Source: Actinomycetota bacterium (GTDB lineage Bacteria > Actinomycetota > Actinomycetes > Actinomycetales > Microbacteriaceae). From it: 45,278 bases of DNA. Below the pieces are notes generated by a model. That model made no database searches. It saw only the letters and a list, made by a program, of their open reading frames with translations, and was not told the origin of the DNA. Shown here one piece after another: positions 33,082-40,947 of the stretch (its first letter is position 1; the number at the start of each line of letters is the position of its first letter). The position numbers were made by a program, and so were the translations under genes. The DNA lies in NCBI GenBank assembly GCA_018268515.1, contig JAFDWK010000032.1, positions 1 to 45,278 on the forward strand, in the 5' to 3' direction.

Positions 33082-34512
33082 ATGGCGCGCACCGTTGCCC
33101 CGCGATCCTTCTCCGATTTCGCCCGCCGGACGATCCGGCTCGGCAAGACGGTCACCACCTCCTCCCCCTCGCGCTTCGCGATCGTGGTGTTCTCGGCGCT
33201 CATCCTGATCACGACGGCGCTGCTGTCGCTGCCGATCGCGAGCGCAGACCACCGGGTCACGCCGCTCGCCGACGCGCTGTTCACGGCCGTCTCCACGATC
33301 TGCGTCACGGGTCTGTCCACCGTCGACATGGCCACGCACTGGTCGGGCTTCGGGCGTGGCGTGATCTTCATCGGGGTGAACATCGGCGGCCTCGGCGTGC
33401 TCACGCTCGCGAGCGTGATGGGTCTGGTGATCTCCAAGCGGCTCGGTCTGCGGGCGAAGCTCATCGCCGCCGGCGACACCAACCCGATGCGCGCGCACGG
33501 CGGCCCCGTCAACGAGAGCCAGACGGTGCGCCTCGGCGAGGTCGGATCCCTGCTGCGCACGGTGGCGATCTCGGCGTTCGCGATCGAGGCGGCGCTGATG
33601 GTGCTGCTGTATCCCGCGCTGATGATGTCCGGGACGGATCCGCTCACCGCCCTGTGGGAGGCGCCGTTCTACGCGGCCATGGCCTTCACGAACACGGGTT
33701 TCACGCCGAACCCCGGCGGCCTCACGCCGTTCGCGCACAACTACTACGTGCTCTCCGTGCTCATGCTCGGGGTGTTCCTGGGCAGCCTCGGCTTCCCCGT
33801 CATCTACACGCTCGCCCGGCAGCGCTGGCACGTGCGGCGCTGGTCGCTGCACGCCAAGCTGACGATGATCACGACGATCCTGCTGTTCCTGCTGGGTGCG
33901 GCCGTGTTCCTGCTGCTCGAGTTCGACAACCCCAAGACCTTCGGCTCCATGGACGCCGGCGACACGACGTTCCAGGCGTTCTTCATGTCGGCCATGACCC
34001 GCTCCGGCGGCTTCAGCGTCATCGACGTGGGATCCATGAACGACTCCTCCCTGCTGGCCGGATCCATGCTCATGTTCGTGGGCGGCGGATCCGCGTCCAC
34101 CGCGGGCGGCATCAAGGTCACCACGCTCGCGGTGCTCGCCCTCGCCGTGATCAGCGAGGCCAAGGGACGCCCCGCGGTGCAGGCGTTCGGTCGGCGGATC
34201 CCCTCGGACGTGCAGCGCGTCGCGCTGAGCGTCGTCGCGTGGGGCGCCACCACCGTCGCGGTCTCCACGATCGCGATCAGCCAGATCACGAAGTTCCCGG
34301 TCGACGAGGTGCTCTTCGACGTGGTCTCGGCCTTCGGCACCGTGGGGCTGTCGACGGGGGTCACCGAGCAGCTGCCGGATTCGGCGACGTACATCCTCGC
34401 CGCGACGATCTTCATGGGGCGCGTCGGCACGGTGACGCTGGCTGCGGCCGTGGCCGCGACCTCCCGCACCCAGCTGTACTCGCTGCCCGTGGAGCGCCCG
34501 ATCGTCGGCTGA
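33082..34512 (+). CDS. ktrB: TrkH/KtrB-type potassium channel subunit
   Basis: 476 aa membrane protein of the Ktr/Trk/HKT superfamily. It has the four M1-P-M2 repeats; pore segments include STICVTGLSTVD, MAFTNTGFTPNPGG, TRSGGFSVIDVG and SAFGTVGLSTGV, each with the single selectivity-filter Gly after a Thr/Ser. The start at 33082 is supported by GGAGGGG upstream (an in-frame ATG at 33040 is less likely). The regulatory RCK subunit follows after 52 nt. Together they import K+ for osmotic and pH balance. Confidence 0.93.
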   Translation: MARTVAPRSFSDFARRTIRLGKTVTTSSPSRFAIVVFSALILITTALLSLPIASADHRVTPLADALFTAVSTICVTGLSTVDMATHWSGFGRGVIFIGVNIGGLGVLTLASVMGLVISKRLGLRAKLIAAGDTNPMRAHGGPVNESQTVRLGEVGSLLRTVAISAFAIEAALMVLLYPALMMSGTDPLTALWEAPFYAAMAFTNTGFTPNPGGLTPFAHNYYVLSVLMLGVFLGSLGFPVIYTLARQRWHVRRWSLHAKLTMITTILLFLLGAAVFLLLEFDNPKTFGSMDAGDTTFQAFFMSAMTRSGGFSVIDVGSMNDSSLLAGSMLMFVGGGSASTAGGIKVTTLAVLALAVISEAKGRPAVQAFGRRIPSDVQRVALSVVAWGATTVAVSTIAISQITKFPVDEVLFDVVSAFGTVGLSTGVTEQLPDSATYILAATIFMGRVGTVTLAAAVAATSRTQLYSLPVERPIVG

Positions 34513-34551
34513 ACGCCTCGGCCCCGGAGCAGCCCCGGAGGTGCCGGACAG

Positions 34552-34557
34552 TAAAGT
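34552..34557 (+). promoter_or_regulatory. -10 box before ktrA, probable leaderless promoter
   Basis: TAAAGT ends 7 nt before the ATG at 34565, with no good Shine-Dalgarno. ktrA may have its own leaderless transcript besides read-through from ktrB. Confidence 0.45.
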
Positions 34558-34564
34558 GGGCGGC

Positions 34565-35236
34565 ATGGCTGAAGTGCTCCGCAACGACGCACCGGTACTC
34601 GTGATCGGGCTGGGCCGCTTCGGCGCCGCCTGCGCCGGCGAGCTGGACCGCCTCGACCGCGAGGTGCTGGCGATCGACACCAACCTCGAGCTGGTGCAGA
34701 AGTGGTCGGAGCGGGTCACCCACGCCGTCCAGGCCGACACCCGCAACATCGACGCGCTGCGCCAGATCGGCGCGCAGGACTTCCAGGTCGCGGTCGTCGC
34801 CGTCGGCTCCTCGATCGAGGCCTCGGTGCTGATCACCGCGAACCTGGTCGATCTCAAGGTGCCGCAGATCTGGGCCAAGGCCGTGTCGCAGTCGCACGGC
34901 AAGATCCTCGCCCGCGTCGGCGCGAACCACGTGGTCTACCCCGAGCGGGAGGCCGGCGAGCGCGTCGCGCACCTCGTGTCGGGCCGCATGCTCGACTTCA
35001 TCCGCTTCGATGACGACTTCGTGCTGGCCAAGATGTACCCGCCGAAGTTCATCCGCGGAGTCCCCCTGAACCAGTCCGGCGTGCGCAGCAAGTACAGCGT
35101 GACCGTGGTCGGCGTGAAGAGTCCCGGCAAGCCGTTCCGCTACGCCGAGGCCACCACGGTGGTCACCAACCACGACCTCATCATCGTGTCGGGCACCAAC
35201 AGCGACATCGAGCGGTTCGCCTCCCTGGACCGCTGA
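34565..35236 (+). CDS. ktrA: KtrA-type RCK subunit of the potassium importer
   Basis: 223 aa cytoplasmic protein. The N-terminal RCK_N Rossmann domain has GLGRFG (15-20) and an acidic strand end (VLAIDT), binding ATP/ADP or NAD(H). VTHAVQADTRN and VAVGSSIEASVLITANL are typical. A smaller RCK_C domain follows (about 140-220). It gates KtrB as an octameric ring. Downstream is the long 35353-35425 hairpin. Confidence 0.93.
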   Translation: MAEVLRNDAPVLVIGLGRFGAACAGELDRLDREVLAIDTNLELVQKWSERVTHAVQADTRNIDALRQIGAQDFQVAVVAVGSSIEASVLITANLVDLKVPQIWAKAVSQSHGKILARVGANHVVYPEREAGERVAHLVSGRMLDFIRFDDDFVLAKMYPPKFIRGVPLNQSGVRSKYSVTVVGVKSPGKPFRYAEATTVVTNHDLIIVSGTNSDIERFASLDR

Positions 35237-35352
35237 CCCGGCCGGGCGGGTCAGGCGCCGGTGCGTCAGTCGCTCGGCGTCAAGCGCCGCGGCGCGGGAC
35301 GGCGGGCTCAGGCCCGTCGCGGACCGGATCCGGATCCGAACGCTCCCACTGA

Positions 35353-35425
35353 CCGCGAGACTCCATATGGGCGACGAGACTGCGCCTCTCGATCGCAGTC
35401 TCGTCGCCCAGCTGGAGTCTCGCGG
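35353..35425. terminator. 73-bp hairpin between convergent ktrA and proC
   Basis: Arms of 32 nt (35353-35384 and 35394-35425) are complementary except for two adjacent positions, around a 9-nt loop. The arm starts CCGCGAGACTCCA and ends GACGAGACTGCG. It lies in the 294-nt convergent gap and could terminate transcription from both sides. No T-run follows. The rest of this gap (35237-35352, 35426-35530) contains GTCAGG-type repeats and no gene. Confidence 0.85.
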
Positions 35426-35496
35426 ACAAAAGGGGCGGGAGAGAGGGTGGTCGCGGGCGCGGTCCACGCCGGCGGCGAGCTCAGGCTTCGGGGCGC

Positions 35497-35541
35497 GTCA
35501 GGGGCCGGGGTGGGTCAGGCGCGGGGCGTGTCAGGCGCCGG
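35497..35541. repeat. Imperfect tandem copies of the proC 3' end
   Basis: GTCAGG-G/C-GCCGG-like units start at 35497, 35514 and 35530, with periods of 17 and 16 bp; the last contains the proC stop. GTCAGGCGCCGG also occurs at 35250-35261, and CGCCGGCGGCGAG from the proC end recurs at 35467-35479. Confidence 0.65.
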
Positions 35542-36367
35542 CGGCGAGTTCGCGGGCGCGGGCGAGGGCCGCGTCGGTGGCGCGGGCGAACACGTCGTCC
35601 AGGCGCGCGTCCTGCAGCACGGCGATGGCGCGCTCCGTGGTGCCCTTGGGGCTGGTCACCCGGCGGCGCAGCTCGGCCGGGTCCTCGCCCGACGCCTCCA
35701 GCAGCGCGGTCGCGCCGATGAAGGTCTGCTCCGCCATCAGCCGTGCCTCGGGCTCGGCGAACCCCTTGCCGATCGCGGCCTTGGTGAACTCCTCGATGAG
35801 CAGGAAGACGTAGGCGGGACCGGATCCGGAGATCGTCGACAGCGGGTCGATCTGCTCCTCCGCGACCTCGATGACGGATCCGACCGTCTCGAACAGCCGG
35901 CGCACGAGCGCACGCTCCTCGTCGGTGACATCGGCGGCCGCGGCGAGCCCGGTGACGGCGCGTCCCACCGTGGCCGGGGTATTCGGCATCGAGCGCAGCA
36001 CGCTCGTGCCCTGCGGCAGGTGCGCGGCGAAGGTGGCGAGGGTGACGCCGGCCGCGATGCTCACGACGATCGCGCCCTCGCGCAGGTGCGGGGCGATCTC
36101 GTCGAGCAGATCCGGCACCATCGCGGGCTTGACGCCGACGACGACGATCCGCGCCCCGGCCGCCACCTCGTTGCCGTCCGGCTGCTGTTCGAGCGCGATC
36201 GAGCGCACCCCAGGCAGGCCTTCGAGCTCGGCGGCGCGCGCCGTCGTGCGATTGGTGGCGGTGATGCCGCCCTCGACCGGGATGCCGCTCGCGACGAGGC
36301 CCCGCAGGATCGCGCCTCCCATCGAGCCGGCACCGATGAACGCGACAGAGGGAAGTGCATCGACCAT
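35531..36367 (-). CDS. proC: Pyrroline-5-carboxylate reductase
   Basis: 278 aa cytoplasmic enzyme for the last step of proline synthesis: NAD(P)H-dependent reduction of 1-pyrroline-5-carboxylate. The Rossmann motif is VAFIGAGSMGGAILRGL, then VVVGVKP, LRSMPNTPATVGRAVTGLA, and the substrate motif STISGSGPAYVFLLIEEF, followed by TSPKGTTERAI. The start is ATG 36367 with a TAGGAT -10 box only 6 nt upstream, suggesting a leaderless mRNA. Its 3' end is repeated several times in the downstream gap. Confidence 0.95.
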   Translation of the reverse strand: MVDALPSVAFIGAGSMGGAILRGLVASGIPVEGGITATNRTTARAAELEGLPGVRSIALEQQPDGNEVAAGARIVVVGVKPAMVPDLLDEIAPHLREGAIVVSIAAGVTLATFAAHLPQGTSVLRSMPNTPATVGRAVTGLAAAADVTDEERALVRRLFETVGSVIEVAEEQIDPLSTISGSGPAYVFLLIEEFTKAAIGKGFAEPEARLMAEQTFIGATALLEASGEDPAELRRRVTSPKGTTERAIAVLQDARLDDVFARATDAALARARELAAGA

Positions 36368-36373
36368 GCCGCC

Positions 36374-36379
36374 ATCCTA
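36374..36379 (-). promoter_or_regulatory. -10 box of proC, leaderless
   Basis: TAGGAT on the minus strand, 6 nt before the ATG at 36367, without a Shine-Dalgarno. Confidence 0.5.
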
Positions 36380-36464
36380 CGAGCCGGTCCGTGCGAACAT
36401 GGCGGTCGCGCGGACACGCTGCCGGTCGCCGAGCCTGCCGAAGCGTCCAGCCTGCGGATCCGGG

Positions 36465-36612
36465 CCCTTCGACAGGCTCAGGGACCGGATCTCGGACCCG
36501 CGCGGATTCAGGTGCCCTCCGCGCCCTTCGACAGGCGCAGGGACCGGATCTCGGACCCGCACGAATCAGGTGCCGTCCGCGCCCTTCGACAGGCTCAGGG
36601 ACCGGATGCTGA
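36465..36612 (+). repeat. Tandem 59-bp intergenic repeats, 2.5 copies
   Basis: Units start with CCCTTCGACAGGCTCAGGG at 36465, 36524 and 36582, each followed by ACCGGATCTCGGACCCG and CAGGTGCC except the last, which is cut short. An inverted relative, GAGCCTGCCGAAGCG, lies at 36431-36445. The same core is found inside the coding end of the FAD oxidoreductase near 155-180. Confidence 0.85.
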
Positions 36613-36633
36613 GCTCCCCTCGGGGCGACCTCA

Positions 36634-36639
36634 TAAACT
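36634..36639 (+). promoter_or_regulatory. -10 box before the CDF gene, leaderless
   Basis: TAAACT ends 6 nt before the ATG at 36646, with no Shine-Dalgarno. Confidence 0.5.
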
Positions 36640-36645
36640 CGTGGC

Positions 36646-37617
36646 ATGAGTGCATCCGGTGGCGGCAAGGCGATCCTGGCGGCGTTCCTCGCGAACATGG
36701 GCATCGCGCTGGCGAAGCTCGTCGCCTGGCTGCTGTCGGGATCCGCCTCGATGCTCGCCGAGGCGATCCACTCCATCGCCGACTCCGGCAACCAGCTGCT
36801 GCTCATGCTGGGCGGCCGCAAGGCGCAGCGCCGGCCCGACCGCGAGCACCCCTTCGGCTACGGCCGCGAGAGGTTCGTGTACGCGTTCGTCGTGTCGATC
36901 ATCCTGTTCTCCGTCGGCGGCGTGTTCGCCGTCTACGAGGGTGTGCAGAAGATCATCCACCCGCACGAGCTCGACAAGACCTGGTGGTGGCTGCCGCTCG
37001 CGGTGCTGGTGGTCTCGATCGTTCTGGAGTCGTTCTCGCTGCGCACCGCCATCAAGGAGAGCAACCACGTGCGCCCCGCCGGCCAGTCCTGGGTGGCGTT
37101 CATCCGGCGCGCGAAGGCTCCGGAGCTGCCGGTCGTGCTGCTCGAGGACACCGGCGCACTGACCGGTCTCGCCTTCGCGCTGCTCGGGGTGGGCCTCACC
37201 CTGATCACCGGCGATCCGCTCTTCGACGCGCTGGGCACGCTCATGATCGGCCTGCTGCTCGTGCTCATCGCGATCGCGCTGGGCATCGAGACCAAGAGCC
37301 TGCTCGTCGGCGAGGGGGCCAACGAGGCCGACTACGACCGCATCGTCGACGCGATCGTGGACGGGCCCGAGGTGGAGAAGCTCATCCACATCAAGACCCT
37401 CTACCTCGGCCCGGATGAGCTCATGGTGGCCGCGAAGATCGCCCTGCCGGCGGACAAGTCGGTGCGCGCCGCGGCCGACGACATCGACGTCATCGAGGTA
37501 CGGATCCGCCAGGCCGTTCCCGCCGCCCGCGTCATCTACCTCGAACCCGACATCTACCGACCGGCGCTGGATCCGTCCCCCTCGACCGACGCGTTCGTGC
37601 TGCGCTCGGCGGACTGA
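36646..37617 (+). CDS. Cation diffusion facilitator family metal transporter
   Basis: 323 aa, six membrane helices and a cytoplasmic C-terminal domain. TM2 holds HSIADSGNQ and TM5 holds LLEDTGALTG, supplying the His/Asp residues that bind the transported metal in CDF proteins. HPFGYGRERFVYAFVVS is the conserved segment after TM2. The long TM3-TM4 loop and the C-terminal half resemble the SLC30A9-like branch. It probably exports Zn2+, Mn2+ or Fe2+; the selectivity is not determined. Confidence 0.9.
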   Translation: MSASGGGKAILAAFLANMGIALAKLVAWLLSGSASMLAEAIHSIADSGNQLLLMLGGRKAQRRPDREHPFGYGRERFVYAFVVSIILFSVGGVFAVYEGVQKIIHPHELDKTWWWLPLAVLVVSIVLESFSLRTAIKESNHVRPAGQSWVAFIRRAKAPELPVVLLEDTGALTGLAFALLGVGLTLITGDPLFDALGTLMIGLLLVLIAIALGIETKSLLVGEGANEADYDRIVDAIVDGPEVEKLIHIKTLYLGPDELMVAAKIALPADKSVRAAADDIDVIEVRIRQAVPAARVIYLEPDIYRPALDPSPSTDAFVLRSAD

Positions 37618-37632
37618 TCGGGTGGATCCGGC

Positions 37633-38523
37633 ATGGTCGACCCGCTCGCGGAGGCGCTGGCCGATCCCTCGGTGTCGGCCGACGCCCGCGCGAAGCTGCA
37701 GCACGTGCAGGACGTGCTGCACGCGGATCCGCAGGCCCGCCTGATCTCACTGTTCTTCGAGGGCGAGGAGCCGCGGGCTGCGGTCGCGTTCGGCGATTTC
37801 GACGACGCCGATCTCATCGCGGTCGTGCTGCACGGGATCGAGACGGATCTCGCGGACTTCCCCGGGTGGGCGGACATCGCCCGGCGACTGTGCGCCGACA
37901 CGATCCGCGCCAGCGCGCTGCGCGGCGGATCCGTCCGCATCGCGACCGTGGCCTGGTTCGGCTACGACTCGGGCACCCACCTGTCGGCACTGGCGACCAG
38001 GCATGCGACCGTGGGCGCCGCGCGGCTGGCGGGCGATCTGGTGCGCATGCGCCACCGGCACCCGCGGGCGCGGATCGCGGTGCTCGCATACTCGTACTCG
38101 TCCACGCTGTTCGGGGAACTGGTGCTGATGGACGGCGCGGGCCCGGTGTCGATGGCGTTCTCGATCGCCTCGGCGGGGATGACGCGCATGGCGGCCGATG
38201 CCGTGGCCGAGGCGATCTCGCAGCGGTCGTTCTCGTTCTACGCCACCGAGGCGACGAGTGACATCACCGCTCCCCTGGGGCGGCTCGGCGCGCATCCCGT
38301 CGACCCTCGCGACATCGACGGGGCGATCGTGTACGGATCCGATGGCGGTTCCGTATCCGGATCGGGCAGCGAGCACGGCGAGGCCACCGAGGGCCACGCG
38401 TCCAAGACCGAGGTCGACGAGAACGGCGTGCGCCACCGCGGCTACTACGACCCGCACGCGCAGGCGTACCTGTTCGCCGTGGAGCGCCTGGGCCGACTGG
38501 CCGCGCGGCGCCCGAAACCCTGA
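37633..38523 (+). CDS. DUF1023-type alpha/beta hydrolase-like protein
   Basis: 296 aa, no signal peptide. DLIAVVLHGIETDLADFPGW, RIATVAWFGYDSGTH and RIAVLAYSYSSTLFGELV follow the DUF1023 (PF06259) pattern. The nucleophile elbow is AYSYSS instead of the more usual GHSYGS, but the central Ser is retained. A Ser/Gly/Glu-rich insert (GSVSGSGSEHGEATEGH) is followed by YYDPHAQAYLFAVERLG, which is where a family His would be expected. The start is 15 nt after the CDF stop, so they are probably co-transcribed. Function is unknown. Confidence 0.75.
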   Translation: MVDPLAEALADPSVSADARAKLQHVQDVLHADPQARLISLFFEGEEPRAAVAFGDFDDADLIAVVLHGIETDLADFPGWADIARRLCADTIRASALRGGSVRIATVAWFGYDSGTHLSALATRHATVGAARLAGDLVRMRHRHPRARIAVLAYSYSSTLFGELVLMDGAGPVSMAFSIASAGMTRMAADAVAEAISQRSFSFYATEATSDITAPLGRLGAHPVDPRDIDGAIVYGSDGGSVSGSGSEHGEATEGHASKTEVDENGVRHRGYYDPHAQAYLFAVERLGRLAARRPKP

Positions 38524-38570
38524 CCACGGCTCGTCCGGCGCCGCCGGAGCGCAGCGTCACTCGGGGTGGC

Positions 38571-38623
38571 GCCGAGCTCAGCGCCGCTCAGAACCCCGCG
38601 CCACGCCGAGCTCAGCGCCGCTC
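38571..38623. repeat. Duplication of the tadA 3' end
   Basis: GCCGAGCTCAGCGCCGCTC occurs at 38605-38623, where it contains the tadA stop, and identically at 38571-38589, a 34-bp period, in the convergent gap. Confidence 0.8.
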
Positions 38624-39079
38624 GGCGAAGAATGCGCGCAGCAGCGCCGCGGACTCGTCCGCACGGAAGCCGCCGACGACCTCGGCACGATACGGCAGCC
38701 GTCGGTCGCGCAGCAGGTCGTAGAGCGAGCCCGCCGCACCCGCCTTGTCGTCCCAGGCGCCGAACACGACCCGGCTGATCCGGGACTGCAGGATCGCCCC
38801 CGCGCACATCACGCACGGCTCCATCGTGACGACCAGGGTGCAGCCCTCGAGGTTCCAGGATCCCCGGGCGGCCGCGGCGGCCCGCAGGGCGACGATCTCG
38901 GCGTGACCGGTGGGATCCGCCGTCTCCTCGCGGTCGTTGCGCCCCGCGGCGAGAACGCGTCCGTCGGCGTCCCGGACGACGGCGCCGACCGGGATCTCGC
39001 CGGCTGCGGCCGCCTCGGCGGCGAGGGCGAGCGCACGGTCCATCGCCCCGTGGTCCGTGACTCCTCGTGCGGCGTCCAT
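38612..39079 (-). CDS. tadA: tRNA adenosine(34) deaminase
   Basis: 155 aa. Makes inosine at the wobble base of tRNA-Arg(ACG). Zinc ligands and catalytic residue are present: H59 and E61 (GHAEIVAL), C89 and C92 (MEPCVMCAGAI). DRALALAAEAAAAGEIPVGAVV is the usual N-terminus. The ATG has GGGAGGACC upstream and a TAGGCT -10-like box just before it. In related actinobacteria this gene is commonly next to upp, but here a qor/TetR island separates them. The 3' end is duplicated once. Confidence 0.95.
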   Translation of the reverse strand: MDAARGVTDHGAMDRALALAAEAAAAGEIPVGAVVRDADGRVLAAGRNDREETADPTGHAEIVALRAAAAARGSWNLEGCTLVVTMEPCVMCAGAILQSRISRVVFGAWDDKAGAAGSLYDLLRDRRLPYRAEVVGGFRADESAALLRAFFAERR

Positions 39080-39164
39080 CGGTCCTCCCGGCGGTCGAGC
39101 CTACCGCAGATCACTCTCGGCGAGAAAAGGCCGTTCGCATGTTGATTCTTCGCGGCGGTGGTGC

Positions 39165-40115
39165 TCAGTTCATGGTGATCACGAGCTTTCCGCGTCCAGG
39201 GGCGGGGTGAAGCTCATGGTCGGTGAGCGCGGCGACGGCCTGGTCAAGGGGCACGGTGCGTTCGATCGGCAGCCGCAGCCTTCCTTGTGCAGCGAGGTCG
39301 AGGATCTCGGCGAGCTGGGCCGGGTCGTTCTTGGTCGCTTGCACCGTATACCGCCGGGTCAGGGCTGCGCGAAGGTATTTCGCGGGTGTGGGAATGACGT
39401 CGACCACCTTGCCGCCGGGCTTGAGCATGACCTTCGCGTCGTTGTAGCTCAGCTTGCCGGAGGACTCCAGGACCACGTCGAAACGCCCGGCGAGCGCCGA
39501 CGGAGCGACGTCGAACCCGACGACGGTGCCCACGCCGAGCGCCCGTGCCTCATCGGCCGCAGTGTCGCGTGCACTGCCGGTGACGGTGGCGCCCCGCGCC
39601 AGGGCGATCTGGACCGCAGATCGTCCGACCGCGCCGAGACAGCCGGTCACGAACACCGACTGGCCGGCCTTCAGGTTCCCGTTGACGACCAGCGCTTGGA
39701 ACGCGGCTCCGGCGGGCACGGGCAGCGTCGCGGCTTCCTCGAAGGACAGCCCCGCGGGCTTGGCCGCGCACGCTTCCTCCGCCACGATGGTCAGCTCCCC
39801 GAACGCGCCGGCGGTCTTGAAGGCCGCGAACCCGACCACTTCATCGCCCACCTCGATCCGGGTCACGCCGGGCCCTGTGGCCTCGACGATGCCGGACAGG
39901 TCATGACCGAGTCCACGCGGGAACCTCTTCCCCGTCAGAGCTTTCAAGCGCCCGGCACGGATTCCCGCGTCCATGGCGTTCAGGGCGGCAGCCCGCACCC
40001 TCACGAGCAGCTCGCCCTTCTTCGGGACCGGCGGGGTGAACGGTTCCAGACGCATCACCTCCGGTCCCCCGTACTCGTGATACTGAATCCGTCGCACCGT
40101 CGAGGTCTCGGCCAT
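39165..40115 (-). CDS. Zinc-independent quinone oxidoreductase-like NADP-dependent reductase
   Basis: 316 aa medium-chain dehydrogenase/reductase of the QOR branch. ALNAMDAGIRAGRLK, FPRGLGHDLSGIVEATGPGV, the NADPH motif VFVTGCLGAVGRSAVQIALA (A-x-G-x-V-G), and VLESSGKL are typical. No structural zinc Cys cluster is seen. It likely reduces quinones or enones in electrophile defence. Divergent from the TetR regulator with two shared operator-like repeats. The gene lacks GGATCC and lies in a block that interrupts the tadA-upp pairing. Confidence 0.9.
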   Translation of the reverse strand: MAETSTVRRIQYHEYGGPEVMRLEPFTPPVPKKGELLVRVRAAALNAMDAGIRAGRLKALTGKRFPRGLGHDLSGIVEATGPGVTRIEVGDEVVGFAAFKTAGAFGELTIVAEEACAAKPAGLSFEEAATLPVPAGAAFQALVVNGNLKAGQSVFVTGCLGAVGRSAVQIALARGATVTGSARDTAADEARALGVGTVVGFDVAPSALAGRFDVVLESSGKLSYNDAKVMLKPGGKVVDVIPTPAKYLRAALTRRYTVQATKNDPAQLAEILDLAAQGRLRLPIERTVPLDQAVAALTDHELHPAPGRGKLVITMN

Positions 40116-40131
40116 GAAGCTCTCCCACCAT

Positions 40132-40183
40132 GATGTCATTCGATGTCATCACCCTATCACGAGTGACGACATCTAGTGACATC
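40132..40183. promoter_or_regulatory. Dual inverted operator between qor-like gene and tetR
   Basis: GATGTCATTCGATGTCATC (40132-40150) and, inverted, GACGACATCTAGTGACATC (40165-40183) are related 19-bp sites (15 of 19 match), each made of two GATGTC units 10 bp apart. They are placed symmetrically around 40157-40158. Such duplicated sites suit a TetR dimer pair that represses both genes. Confidence 0.75.
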
Positions 40184-40198
40184 ACATAGGCTACTGTC

Positions 40199-40795
40199 AT
40201 GGGACGTTGGATACCGGGAGCACGGGCGCGGCTTGGCGAGGCCGCGATCGAGCTGTATGCCGAGCGCGGCTTCGAGCAGACGATGGTGAGCGAGATCGCC
40301 GAGCGCGCCGGGGTGACCGCGCGAACCTTCTTCCGCCACTACACCGACAAACGCGAAGTGCTCTTCGCCGGCTGGTCCTCGCTGCAGGAGGCGACCGCCG
40401 ACGCGCTTGAGACCGCACCCGCCGATGCCTCCGCGATGGAACTGGTCCGACTCGCCCTCGACGCCACCGCGCAGATCGTGGCCTCCGACCCGGCACGCGC
40501 CCGCACGCGACAAGCCATCATCGCCGCCACCCCCGAACTCCACGAACGCGAGCTGATCAAGTTCGACACACTGGCCAAAGCCCTCGCCGATAACCTCCAC
40601 CACCGCGGATTCGACCCCACAGAGGCCGAGCTGGCAGCCCGAACAGGCCTCGCGATCTACCGCACCGCCTTCGACCGCTGGGCCGAAACGGACGGCGACA
40701 GCACCCTCACCGAGGCCATCGACGCCGTCGCCGAACGACACCGACGCCTGACCCTCGAAAGCCCTCACCGCCCGCCCGGCGACCAGGCCGTGTGA
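40199..40795 (+). CDS. TetR-family transcriptional regulator
   Basis: 198 aa. The N-terminal HTH (about 8-55) shows GEAAIELYAERGFEQTMVSE, IAERAGVTARTFFRHYTDKR and EVLFAG, typical of TetR. The C-terminal ligand domain is divergent. It is transcribed away from the qor-like gene and likely represses it via the 40132-40183 sites, released by a quinone or other electrophile. The end of the gene directly abuts the IS5-like remnant. Confidence 0.9.
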   Translation: MGRWIPGARARLGEAAIELYAERGFEQTMVSEIAERAGVTARTFFRHYTDKREVLFAGWSSLQEATADALETAPADASAMELVRLALDATAQIVASDPARARTRQAIIAATPELHERELIKFDTLAKALADNLHHRGFDPTEAELAARTGLAIYRTAFDRWAETDGDSTLTEAIDAVAERHRRLTLESPHRPPGDQAV

Positions 40796-40796
40796 T

Positions 40797-40890
40797 CCAC
40801 GTCTGACGTGATCAGGATGGCGGCGAGGGCGACGGCTGCGTTGTCGTCGCGGGCGATCTTGTCGGAGCGCATCGCGATATCGCGCCCGGA
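40797..40890 (-). pseudogene. Remnant of an IS5-family transposase C-terminus
   Basis: The minus-strand peptide GRDIAMRSDKIARDDNAAVA followed by LAAIL matches the common transposase ending of the form IA-x-R-x-DK-x-A-x-x-Y/D-x-AA-x-x-LA. Only about 25 residues remain, with no catalytic part. It lies at the downstream edge of the qor/TetR island. Confidence 0.55.
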
Positions 40891-40895
40891 GGGCA

Positions 40896-40909
40896 GTGTT
40901 CCGGAACAC
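40896..40909. promoter_or_regulatory. 14-bp perfect palindrome GTGTTCCGGAACAC
   Basis: A perfect palindrome about 33 nt before the upp -10 box. It may be an operator or a leftover of the IS element next to it. Confidence 0.35.
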
Positions 40910-40941
40910 CGTGGCGCAGTGTGCGCCGCCACCGCACCCAG

Positions 40942-40947
40942 TAGCCT
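40942..40947 (+). promoter_or_regulatory. -10 box of upp, leaderless
   Basis: TAGCCT ends 6 nt before the ATG at 40954. There is no Shine-Dalgarno, so a leaderless mRNA is likely. Confidence 0.5.

Noticed and set aside
33010..34902. 630-codon open frame opposite ktrB/ktrA
   Set aside because: It mirrors well-supported potassium-transport genes and has shadow-type composition.
36465..36612. CRISPR array with 59-bp spacing
   Set aside because: The sequence between the CCCTTCGACAGG cores is also repeated, so there are no unique spacers.
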